From: Selenomonas sp.
GTDB taxonomy: Bacteria; Bacillota; Negativicutes; Selenomonadales; Selenomonadaceae
Direction: 5' to 3'
Length of the DNA stretch: 36,331 nucleotides
Assembly: GCF_022771645.1 (NCBI RefSeq)
Contig: NZ_JALFCU010000101.1
Span: 1-36,331 of the forward strand
Below are positions 29,376-36,056 of this stretch, piece after piece; the stretch's first letter is position 1, and every line of letters begins with the position of its first letter. A program made the position numbers and the translations under genes. A model generated the notes under the pieces. That model saw only the letters and a program-made list of their open reading frames with translations, was not told where the DNA came from and did no database searches.

Positions 29376-30126
29376 GTTTCAGCATCTCCTTTGCGAGTTC
29401 CTTGTAGACTTGTGCGCCCTTCGAATGTTTGTCGTAGTAGATGACGGGCTGGCCGTAGGACGGCGCCTCGGAGAGGCGGACGTTGCGCGGGATGAGCGTC
29501 CGGTAGGCGATGTCGCCGAAGTTCTTTTGCACTTCGCTGACGACGTCCTGCGCGAGCTTCGTGCGGCCGTCGTACATCGTCAGCACGACGCCTGAGACTG
29601 CGAGGTCGGGGTTCAGGTTGTCGCGCACGAGCGTGATCGTATTCATGAGCTGTGCGACGCCCTCGAGCGCGTAGAACTCGCACTGGATGGGCATGAGCAC
29701 GGCGTCGGCCGCCGCGAGCGCGTTGAGCGTCAGGAGGCCGAGCGACGGCGGGCAGTCGATGAGGATGAAGTCGTACGCGTCCCGCACGGCATCGAGCGCT
29801 TTTTTCAGCCGCGTCTCGCGCGAGATGGCGGAGACGAGCTCGACCTCTGCGCCCGCGAGGTTGATGTTCGCCGGCACGACGTCGACCTTGTAGTCTGTGT
29901 GCACGGTCGCTTCGGCCGCGGTCGCGCCGCCGAGCAGCACGTCGTAGATCGTCGCAGGGAGCTCGGACTTCTGGATGCCGAAGCCGCTCGACGCGTTGCC
30001 CTGCGGGTCGCTGTCGACGAGCAGCACGCGCTGTTTCTTCGCGCCGAGGCACGCCGCGAGGTTCACGGACGTCGTCGTCTTCCCCACGCCGCCCTTCTGG
30101 TTCGCGATGGCCAAAATCTTTGCCAA
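29365..30126 (-). CDS. parA: Chromosome partitioning ATPase ParA (Soj)
   Basis: A 253-residue ParA/Soj. Deviant Walker A KGGVGKTT, VDSDPQGNASSG and LIDCPPSLGLLTLNAL are clear. ATP-bound dimers bind DNA and are stimulated by ParB. I chose TTG at 30126 because AAAGGGTGA precedes it by 8 nt and it gives the standard Soj N-terminus; a GTG at 30198 would add 24 unrelated residues. Co-transcribed and overlapping with parB. A parS site lies ~45 bp upstream of its candidate -10. Confidence 0.96.
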   Translation of the reverse strand: MAKILAIANQKGGVGKTTTSVNLAACLGAKKQRVLLVDSDPQGNASSGFGIQKSELPATIYDVLLGGATAAEATVHTDYKVDVVPANINLAGAEVELVSAISRETRLKKALDAVRDAYDFILIDCPPSLGLLTLNALAAADAVLMPIQCEFYALEGVAQLMNTITLVRDNLNPDLAVSGVVLTMYDGRTKLAQDVVSEVQKNFGDIAYRTLIPRNVRLSEAPSYGQPVIYYDKHSKGAQVYKELAKEMLKRER

Positions 30127-30279
30127 AGAGGTCACCCTTTCTATGGGAGCACGAGCTTCATCGCTCCCTAAAAAATCGTCTTGTGTGTCCGATGACACAG
30201 AAATGCTTGAAAAAAACTGCTAGGCTTGATAACATAGTTGTTACGTTGTAACCGTAAGAACGTACGTTTTTCGTTACCT

Positions 30280-30285
30280 ATTATA
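30280..30285 (-). promoter_or_regulatory. Candidate -10 of the parAB promoter
   Basis: TATAAT on the minus strand about 155 nt before the parA start; the -35 region is T-rich but not a clear hexamer. parS (30330-30345) lies just upstream. Confidence 0.45.
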
Positions 30286-30329
30286 TTAGGCGATTCACCG
30301 GAAAAAATCCACTCCCCTATGATAAAATT

Positions 30330-30345
30330 TGTTTCACGTGAAACA
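30330..30345. promoter_or_regulatory. parS centromere site upstream of parAB
   Basis: TGTTTCACGTGAAACA is the canonical perfect 16 bp parS palindrome, in the divergent region between parA and the methionine synthase reactivation gene. Confidence 0.95.
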
Positions 30346-30353
30346 ATATGCGT

Positions 30354-30566
30354 AAAAAGCCTTCCCCTCAGGGGAAGGTGGCGGCCGCAGGCCGACGGAA
30401 AGGGTGTCGAAGGTAGGAAGTAGCTCGTCGCAGGATTGTTATGGCGAGGGAAGGCGTAAGTTTTTACTTTCCTTCGCCAATACAATCACTCAATTTGTTG
30501 CGGCCTACCTCCGACACCCGCTCCGTCGCGCTAACGCGCGCCACCTCTCCCTGAGGGAGAGGCTTT
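30354..30566. repeat. Composite palindromic element, copy 4
   Basis: Left hairpin CCTTCCCCT/AGGGGAAGG and GGTGTCGAAGGTAGG; a central hairpin with arms GATTGT...TGGCGA and TTCGCCA...ACAATC; right half ACCTCCGACACC ... CTCTCCC/GGGAGAG. The central sequence differs from copies 1-2 yet keeps a stem. Terminal inverted repeats are missing. It begins 8 bp after parS and ends just before the reactivation gene. Confidence 0.75.
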
Positions 30567-30599
30567 CAAGGACGTGGAACCTTGAAAGGACGTGCCCCT

Positions 30600-31286
30600 A
30601 TGCCTGTCTATCATGCCCCTTTATTACAGATCGACCCGAAGGAGACGCGCCGCTATGCCGGGCTCATGAACGCGAAGGAGTTCGACGAGCAGATGATCCT
30701 CGATGCCTGCGAGGACGGGCTGCTGCTCGCCGAGCCGCGCGGGATCTGGACGCTCTACGATTACGATTGCGCAGCGCAGACGGTCGCGGCCGAGCCGCCT
30801 TTTACCATCGTCGGCAAAAAAATCGGCGCGCACCTCGCGGGCTGTGACAAGGTCATCCTGCTCTCGGCCACGGTCGGCGATGCCATCGAGGACGAGGTCA
30901 CGGCGCGGTTCGCGCGCGGCGAGTACGTCTCGAGCGTGCTGCTCGATGCCGCCGCGACGACGGCCGTCGAGCAGATCGCCGACGGCATGGAAAAAGCCAT
31001 CGCGCCGCAGATGGCGCGCGCGGGCTACGGCATGCGCTGGCGCTTCTCGCCCGGCTACGGCGACTGGCCGCTCGACCAGCAGCCCGAGATGATCCGCGTC
31101 TGCCACTGCAAAGACATCGGCGTCGGCCTCTCCGACTCGTCCATGCTCGTGCCGCGCAAAAGCATCACCGCCATCATCGGGCTGTATAAAGTCGAGGCGG
31201 GGAAAGAGGAGCATGCGACGCCGAAAGGCTGCGCGGCGTGCGGGAAAACGGACTGCCCGTCGAGAGTAACGGAAAAGAACGACTGA
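30600..31286 (+). CDS. Stand-alone cobalamin-dependent methionine synthase reactivation domain
   Basis: A 228-residue protein equal to the C-terminal AdoMet-binding reactivation module of MetH. RFSPGYGDWPLDQQ is the family signature and RKSITAIIGL follows; the tail CAACGKTDCPSR is a short Cys-rich extension. It supplies in trans the reductive methylation that rescues oxidised cob(II)alamin, which the MetH encoded 370 bp downstream lacks in its own chain. ATG at 30600 has AAAGGA 9 nt upstream. A composite repeat separates it from metH. Confidence 0.92.
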   Translation: MPVYHAPLLQIDPKETRRYAGLMNAKEFDEQMILDACEDGLLLAEPRGIWTLYDYDCAAQTVAAEPPFTIVGKKIGAHLAGCDKVILLSATVGDAIEDEVTARFARGEYVSSVLLDAAATTAVEQIADGMEKAIAPQMARAGYGMRWRFSPGYGDWPLDQQPEMIRVCHCKDIGVGLSDSSMLVPRKSITAIIGLYKVEAGKEEHATPKGCAACGKTDCPSRVTEKND

Positions 31287-31289
31287 TGG

Positions 31290-31580
31290 TCAACTGCCGA
31301 GCGAAACATATACCGAAAAGCCTTCCCCTACGGGGAAGGGGGACCGCGAAGCGGTGGAAAGGGTGTCGAAGGTAGGAAGTAACTCTTCGCAGGATTGTAA
31401 AGTCGAAGGAAGGTATGAGTTTCTACATACCTTCGCCTTTACAATCGTGCTATTCGTTACGCCATACCTCCGCCACCCTCTCCGCCTCGCTTTCGCTCGG
31501 CACCTCTCCCCTAGGGGAGAGGCTACTGTATCCGCTACGCTCGGCAATAGATGAAACAGATACAGTAAATGTAACAATTC
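31290..31580. repeat. Composite palindromic element, copy 5
   Basis: Left hairpin CCTTCCCC/GGGGAAGG, GGTGTCGAAGGTAGG, central stem GATTGTAAAG ... CTTTACAATC with inner AAGGTATG/CATACCTT, right half CCACCCTCTCC ... CCTCTCCCCTAGGGGAGAGG. The right end (CAGTAAATGTAACAATTC) resembles the right terminal repeat of copy 1. It lies between the reactivation gene and metH. Confidence 0.78.
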
Positions 31581-31654
31581 TTGCCGTACTCGTCCCGTTC
31601 GGCAACAGAACCAATAAAGCAAAACGAACCTACGATCCAGAAAGGAACTTCCCT

Positions 31655-34039
31655 ATGATCTATTTCTTTGACGGTGCCATGGGCACGATGCTGCAGGCTG
31701 GCGGTTTGAAGCCCGGGGCTTGCCCGGAGGAGATGAATATCATCGCACCGGACGTGGTAAAGGATATTCATAAACAATACCTCGCGGCAGGCGCGACGAT
31801 CATCGAGACGAATACGTTCGGCGCGAGCCGGCTGAAGCTCGACCATTACGGGTTCGAAGACCGCGTCGCGGAGTTCAATGCCGCCGCCGTGCGCATCGCA
31901 AAGGCCGCCATCGCGGAGTCGGGCAAAGACGCGCGCGTCGCGGGCTCGATGGGTCCGACGGGGCGCTTCATCGAGCCGCTCGGCGACCTCGATTTCGAGG
32001 AGGCGTATGAGGCCTTCCGCGAGCAGGCAGCGGCGCTCGCGGAGGCCGGCGCCGATCTCCTCATCATCGAGACGTGCATCGACATCCAGGAGATGCGCGC
32101 GGCGCTGCTCGCGGCGAAAGACGCGACGAACCTCCCCGTCGTCTGCCAGCTGTCGTACAGCGAGGACGGCCGCACGGTCACGGGCACAGACCCGCAGTCG
32201 GCCGCCGTCATCCTCGATGGCCTCGGCGCAGACATCATCGGCGTGAACTGCTCTTTAGGCCCCGCCGAGCTCATCCCCGTCGTCGAGACGCTCGCGGCGA
32301 ACTGCCGCGCGCCGATCAGCGTCCAGCCGAACGCCGGCATGCCGTTCCTGAAAGACGGCAAGACGTGCTTCCCGATGGGGCCGGAGGAATTCGGCACATA
32401 CGGGCCGAAGCTGCTTGCCGCCGGCGCGACGTACCTCGGCGGCTGCTGCGGCACGACGCCCGCGCACATCGCCGCGCTCGTGAAAAACGTGCAGGGGCTT
32501 GCAGAGCCCGAGCGCAAGCACGGCCGCCGCAAGCTGCAACTCGCTTCGCGCAGCCGCACGGTCACGATCGACCGCGACCTCGGCACGGTGCTCATCGGCG
32601 AGCGCATCAACCCGACGGGCCGCAAGAAGCTCGCCGCAGAAATCAAGGACGGCTCGCTGCTCTCCGTCAAGAAGGAAGCCGTGAACCAGGTCAAGGCCGG
32701 CGCGCAGCTCCTCGACGTCAACATGGGCGTGGGCGGCATCGACCAGGCCGCCGCCATGCGCCGCGCCGTGCGTGAGATCGCGCAGATCACGGACGCGCCG
32801 CTCGTCATCGACACGAGCGACGCGAAAGCGCTCGAGGCGGGTCTCCGCGCCTACCCCGGCCGCGCGCTCATCAACTCCGTCTCCGCCGAAGACAACCGCA
32901 TCCAAGAGTTCCTGCCGCTCGCGAAACGCTACGGCGCCGCCATCCTCTGCCTGCCCATCGGCGAGGAAGGCGTGCCGAAGACCGCCGAGGCGCGCTTTGC
33001 CGCGACGAAGTACATCATCGACGAGGCCGCGAAGTATGGCCTGACGGATGGCGACTTCCTGCTCGACGCGCTTGTCATGACCGTCTCGGCGGACGCGAAG
33101 GCCTGCCGCGAGGTTCTCGACACCCTGCGCCTCTACCGCGAGCGCCTCGGCTACCCGTCGACCATGGGCCTCTCAAACATCTCGTTCGGCCTGCCGAACC
33201 GCCCGCTCATCAACAGCACGTTCTTCGCCATGTGCCTCGCGGGAGGCCTCGACGCGCCGATCATGAACCCGTACGACGAGCGCATGCAGGACGCGCTCAT
33301 GGCATCACGCGCGCTGCTCGGCGAGGACCCGAACGGCATCGAGTTCAGCAAGGTCGCTGCGAACCTCGCCGCACCGAAGAAGGCGGCGGTCGCGAAGACC
33401 ACGGACCTTCCGATTCTCGAAGCCATCAAGCAAGCTGTCATCGACGGCGAAAAGGACGAAATCGCCGGCCTCGTGACCCGCGCGCTCGCCGAAGGCCACG
33501 AAGGCAACGAAATCACGGAGAAAGCGCTGACCGCCGCAATGAACGACATCGGCGTCGACTTCGGCGCGGGCAAGATTTTCCTGCCGCAGGTGCTGCTCTC
33601 CGCGGAAACGATGCGTGCGGCCTTTGACAAGCTCAAGGAACTCATCCCCGCCGCCGCCACGGCCGACAAGGGCACGGTCGTCATCGCGACCGTCAAGGGC
33701 GACGTCCACGACCTCGGCAAGAACATCACGGGCGCGCTGCTCGCGAACTCCGGCTTCAAATTGGTCGACCTCGGCAAGGACGTCCCCGCCGAAGACATCG
33801 TCCGCGCCGCCATCGAGCACGACGCCGACATCGTCGGCCTCTGCGCCCTCATGACGACGACGATGGTGCAGATTGACAAGGTGATCCAGCAGCTCCACGA
33901 CGCCGGCGCCCGCGCGAAAGTCATGGTCGGCGGCGCCGCCGTCACGCAGGACTACGCCGACGCCGCCGGCGCCGACGCCTACGCCAGCGACGGCGTCAAG
34001 GCTGTCAAGCTCGCGAAGGCCATCGTCGGAAAAGAATAA
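31655..34039 (+). CDS. metH: Cobalamin-dependent methionine synthase lacking the reactivation domain
   Basis: A 794-residue MetH core. Residues ~1-290 are the homocysteine-binding barrel with zinc ligands C199 (VNCSLGPAE) and C264/C265 (GGCCGTTP). Residues ~310-570 are the methyltetrahydrofolate-binding barrel (GERINPTGRKK, NMGVGGIDQ). The cap and cobalamin domain follow, with GDVHDLGKN giving the cobalt ligand H685. It transfers the methyl group from methyl-tetrahydrofolate via cobalamin to homocysteine. I chose ATG at 31655 with AAAGGA 8 nt upstream; earlier in-frame codons come from the repeat. Reactivation is provided by the separate gene upstream. Confidence 0.96.
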   Translation: MIYFFDGAMGTMLQAGGLKPGACPEEMNIIAPDVVKDIHKQYLAAGATIIETNTFGASRLKLDHYGFEDRVAEFNAAAVRIAKAAIAESGKDARVAGSMGPTGRFIEPLGDLDFEEAYEAFREQAAALAEAGADLLIIETCIDIQEMRAALLAAKDATNLPVVCQLSYSEDGRTVTGTDPQSAAVILDGLGADIIGVNCSLGPAELIPVVETLAANCRAPISVQPNAGMPFLKDGKTCFPMGPEEFGTYGPKLLAAGATYLGGCCGTTPAHIAALVKNVQGLAEPERKHGRRKLQLASRSRTVTIDRDLGTVLIGERINPTGRKKLAAEIKDGSLLSVKKEAVNQVKAGAQLLDVNMGVGGIDQAAAMRRAVREIAQITDAPLVIDTSDAKALEAGLRAYPGRALINSVSAEDNRIQEFLPLAKRYGAAILCLPIGEEGVPKTAEARFAATKYIIDEAAKYGLTDGDFLLDALVMTVSADAKACREVLDTLRLYRERLGYPSTMGLSNISFGLPNRPLINSTFFAMCLAGGLDAPIMNPYDERMQDALMASRALLGEDPNGIEFSKVAANLAAPKKAAVAKTTDLPILEAIKQAVIDGEKDEIAGLVTRALAEGHEGNEITEKALTAAMNDIGVDFGAGKIFLPQVLLSAETMRAAFDKLKELIPAAATADKGTVVIATVKGDVHDLGKNITGALLANSGFKLVDLGKDVPAEDIVRAAIEHDADIVGLCALMTTTMVQIDKVIQQLHDAGARAKVMVGGAAVTQDYADAAGADAYASDGVKAVKLAKAIVGKE

Positions 34040-34066
34040 ACCGCATGCAGGAAAGGGGCGATCATC

Positions 34067-34228
34067 ATGAACAAAGGCGGATTCAGCTGGAAGCGCCTGC
34101 TCGGCATCACCGCCGCGAAGCAGAACTTCGCACGCAAGACCGGCATCCCGACCTCGAAATCGGGACTCTACAACAAGATCGGCCGCATGGTCGTACAGGC
34201 CATCTTCGGCAAAGGGAAACGGCGCTGA
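34067..34228 (+). CDS. Small basic protein of unknown function (53 residues)
   Basis: ATG at 34067 has GGAAAGGGG ~8 nt upstream and lies 27 nt after the metH stop. The 53-residue product is strongly basic (KRLLGITAAKQNFARKTGIP, KSGLYNKIGR, tail GKGKRR), consistent with nucleic-acid or membrane-surface binding. No family named. Its stop is followed at once by the parS-bearing terminator, so it ends the metH transcript. Confidence 0.75.
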   Translation: MNKGGFSWKRLLGITAAKQNFARKTGIPTSKSGLYNKIGRMVVQAIFGKGKRR

Positions 34229-34230
34229 GC

Positions 34231-34275
34231 AAAAAATACGGGATTGTTCCACGTGGAACAATCCCGTATTTTTTT
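34231..34275. terminator. Perfect 44 bp palindrome: bidirectional terminator with parS at its centre
   Basis: The two 22 nt halves meeting at 34252/34253 are exact reverse complements, from AAAAAATACGGGATTG outward. Read either way it gives a GC-containing stem followed by a T run. The central 16 bp TGTTCCACGTGGAACA (34245-34260) is a parS site. Confidence 0.92.
34245..34260. promoter_or_regulatory. parS centromere site (in terminator centre)
   Basis: Perfect palindrome TGTTCCACGTGGAACA, identical to the site at 27535-27550. Confidence 0.87.
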
Positions 34276-34333
34276 GCTCGCTCCAGCGTATATCCCGCGC
34301 CAGCGAGCACGTCCATCACTCGCGCGATGGACA

Positions 34334-34660
34334 TCACGCGAAGCGGATGGAGTTGTCGCCGTGCCGCTGAAAGACCTGCTGGATGAGCTGCAGCACAGCG
34401 TCCTGCGTCGTGTGCGCCTCCTCGATGAGCCCGAGCACCCACGCTGTTGCCTCGTCCTTGCCGAGCGCGTAAAAATGCTCAAGCAGCGACGCCTGCATCG
34501 CCTCTCTGCCCGCACAGGCATTCGATGACGCGAATGCAAAGAACCGCTCCGCCACCTCCGCGTATTTCGCATCGGCCTTGTTCTCGTGTGCGATTTCAAA
34601 CACCGCCGCAATCATCGTCTCCGGCGTCACATGGAGTTCCTTCGTCTTCATGTTTCTCAT
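34334..34660 (-). CDS. Hypothetical all-helical protein
   Basis: About 108 residues, predicted helical throughout (TPETMIAAVFEIAHENKADA, REAMQASLLEHFYALGK, TQDAVLQLIQQVFQRHG). No family recognised. The start is uncertain: ATG 34660 lies 3 nt from GGGAGG, ATG 34651 lies 12 nt from it. It has its own promoter inside the hairpin at 34696-34735, giving a leader of about 29 nt. Monocistronic, convergent with the metH operon and sharing the parS terminator region. Confidence 0.6.
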   Translation of the reverse strand: MRNMKTKELHVTPETMIAAVFEIAHENKADAKYAEVAERFFAFASSNACAGREAMQASLLEHFYALGKDEATAWVLGLIEEAHTTQDAVLQLIQQVFQRHGDNSIRFA

Positions 34661-34695
34661 ACACCTCCCATCCTTTCCCGTCACGATCTTTCTCC

Positions 34696-34735
34696 ATTAT
34701 AAAAAAGCCGCTCCCTGATTTCAAGGAGCGGCTTT
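34696..34735 (-). promoter_or_regulatory. Promoter nested in a terminator-like hairpin
   Basis: Minus strand: -35 TTGAAA (34719-34724), 17 bp spacer, -10 TATAAT (34696-34701). The -35 is in the loop and the -10 in the T run of a hairpin with arms AAGCCGCTCC/GGAGCGGCTT. Resembles the layout at 17631-17681 and 19252-19302. Confidence 0.7.
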
Positions 34736-34741
34736 GTAAAA

Positions 34742-34770
34742 TTGACATTTGGGTTTCCACAAGATATAAT
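34742..34770 (+). promoter_or_regulatory. Consensus promoter of the structured RNA / PBECR4 locus
   Basis: -35 TTGACA (34742-34747), 17 bp spacer, -10 TATAAT (34765-34770): a perfect match to consensus, implying high constitutive transcription starting near 34777. Confidence 0.92.
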
Positions 34771-34776
34771 CAAGGT

Positions 34777-34930
34777 AGTAAAGATATCGTACGGACGGAT
34801 GGCCCGCGCGATCCCTTCCAGTCAAGAGGGCACGGCCCTTGGGGACAATAAACATACACTGGGGTTGACCTGGCTCGGGTCGTAGTACGAGCTGCCATCC
34901 TGGGAGAGCTTCGGCTCTCCCTTTTGTTTT
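34777..34930 (+). ncRNA. Putative structured RNA upstream of the PBECR4 gene
   Basis: About 150 nt from a consensus promoter to a strong terminator (GGGAGAGC-TTCG-GCTCTCCC then T-rich, 34902-34930). A closing stem pairs GGATGGC (34797-34803) with GCCATCC (34894-34900); inside, CCCTT/AAGAGGG, GACC/GGGTC and TCGTA/TACGA can form smaller stems. No good ribosome site or ORF. It does not match any riboswitch, 6S, SRP or T-box signature I know. Promoter-RNA-terminator-toxin-like gene is the order of type III toxin-antitoxin loci, though no tandem repeats are visible here. Confidence 0.65.
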
Positions 34931-34950
34931 GTGACCAAGGATGTGAAAAG

Positions 34951-35526
34951 ATGCTTTCCCTGCAAGAGATTCAAAAATATTATGCAGAAAACCTCGAAAA
35001 CAAAATCTTCCGTTATCAGCTCCGAAGCGGCCAAGTCATCGATCTCCGGTTTTATGCGCAGTCCTTCTGCCATCTGCTCGGAATCCATCATATCATGCAC
35101 CAGGACCGAAATTTCACAGGTCTGCGTGGCTATCAAAAAATTGCAAACGGCGAGATGACACTTGCGACGCTTCGTCAGCGTGACAGACAACAGTATCGGA
35201 TGATGAAGCGCAGGATGATGTCACTGGTCCGTCTCATCGAAGTACTAGGCAAAGGTGATCTCTACAAGTTTTATCTCATGCGTCAGCTCCGCTCAAAAAT
35301 TCGTGCAGACTTCGTACTTTACTGGAAAGAAGAAACCAACGAACTCTACCATAATCTCTTCCTGGCAAAAGAAAAATCGCTGTTGCAAAATCGCCAGAAT
35401 GACAATGCATATTCTGCTTTGTCCTATATCGTTCTGACAGGAAAAGATGATTACGATATGTATATCGACCATCAAGAATACAAGAAAATCGTCGCATTTG
35501 AAATTCTATCATGCAACAAGCATTGA
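34951..35526 (+). CDS. PBECR4-domain protein (BECR nuclease fold), candidate toxin
   Basis: A 191-residue protein whose start resembles PBECR4 (phage barnase-EndoU-ColicinE5-RelE-like): FRYQLRSGQVIDLRFYAQSF, then CHLLGIHHI and YQKIANGEMTLATL, and later YIVLTGKDDYDMYIDHQEY. I chose ATG at 34951 (AAGGA 9 nt upstream) because an earlier TTG lies in the terminator T tract. The gene lies 20 nt after the terminator, so expression relies on read-through. The codons are visibly more AT-rich than neighbouring genes, suggesting transfer. The toxic activity is inferred from the fold and the layout. The convergent crcB stop lies 5 nt beyond its own. Confidence 0.7.
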   Translation: MLSLQEIQKYYAENLENKIFRYQLRSGQVIDLRFYAQSFCHLLGIHHIMHQDRNFTGLRGYQKIANGEMTLATLRQRDRQQYRMMKRRMMSLVRLIEVLGKGDLYKFYLMRQLRSKIRADFVLYWKEETNELYHNLFLAKEKSLLQNRQNDNAYSALSYIVLTGKDDYDMYIDHQEYKKIVAFEILSCNKH

Positions 35527-35531
35527 AACCT

Positions 35532-35924
35532 TCACCCACGCACGAGCATCCGTCCGAGCACAAGACCGGCCATGACAGCAGCGAAACCGAGAACGAGATT
35601 AGCGAGGACGTTGGCCGCTGCATAGAACAGGCTGCCGCCGCGCACAAGCGTCATCGTCTCCATCGAGAACGAAGAAAACGTCGTGAAACCACCGAGGAAG
35701 CCGACCGTCAGCAGCAGCTTCCACGGGCCGGCCGCGAACTGGTGCTGCTCGGCAAGCAGCAGCACGCCCATGATGAGCCCCATAAGAAAGCTGCCGACCG
35801 TATTGACCGTCAGCGTGCCGAACGGGAACACTGTCCCGAACCGTGCGCCGACCTGCGTCGTCACAAGATACCGGCACACCGCCCCGAGCCCGCCGCCGAG
35901 AAAGACAAGAAGAATGGGAGGCAT
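35532..35924 (-). CDS. crcB: Fluoride exporter CrcB/Fluc
   Basis: A 130-residue four-helix membrane protein with the Fluc signatures LGGGLGAVCRYLV, FGTLTVNTVGSFLMG and GFLGGFTTFSSFSMET. It assembles as a dimer and exports fluoride. ATG at 35924 has AAAGGGTGA 7 nt upstream. The leader from the promoter at 35961-35989 is only ~30 nt, so no fluoride riboswitch fits. Confidence 0.94.
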   Translation of the reverse strand: MPPILLVFLGGGLGAVCRYLVTTQVGARFGTVFPFGTLTVNTVGSFLMGLIMGVLLLAEQHQFAAGPWKLLLTVGFLGGFTTFSSFSMETMTLVRGGSLFYAAANVLANLVLGFAAVMAGLVLGRMLVRG

Positions 35925-35960
35925 GAAATCACCCTTTCGCATGCAAAGTCTATGAAAGTC

Positions 35961-35989
35961 ATCATAGCAAAAAGCTGCCAAAATGTCCA
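35961..35989 (-). promoter_or_regulatory. crcB promoter
   Basis: Minus strand: -35 TGGACA (35984-35989), 17 bp spacer, -10 TATGAT (35961-35966). Confidence 0.75.
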
Positions 35990-35999
35990 TGATGCCGCC

Positions 36000-36028
36000 T
36001 TGCCCTGCATTTGAAATTCGAGTAAAAT
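36000..36028 (+). promoter_or_regulatory. Promoter of the Rpn-family gene
   Basis: -35 TTGCCC (36000-36005), 17 bp spacer, -10 TAAAAT (36023-36028), ~22 nt before the ATG. Confidence 0.6.
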
Positions 36029-36056
36029 AGAAAGCAAGAAAAGAGGTGCGCAGCGC

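Noticed and set aside
14688..31580. CRISPR array from the repeated palindromes
   Set aside because: Copies are kilobases apart, with no regular spacing or unique spacers.
31415..31654. N-terminal extension of MetH into the composite repeat
   Set aside because: The extension is repeat-derived sequence, whereas ATG 31655 has a ribosome site and matches the family start.
34777..34930. Known riboswitch, 6S, SRP or T-box identity for the structured RNA
   Set aside because: Signature elements such as the T-box AGGGTGG, SRP apical loop or purine and TPP cores were not found, so it is reported only as an unidentified RNA.
34777..34930. Tandem repeats in the RNA typical of ToxI-like antitoxins
   Set aside because: Only scattered GGGG-containing similarities are seen; no direct repeat of 20-40 nt could be aligned.
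35925..36056. Fluoride riboswitch in front of crcB
   Set aside because: The promoter leaves only about 30 nt of leader and no fluoride riboswitch motif is visible.
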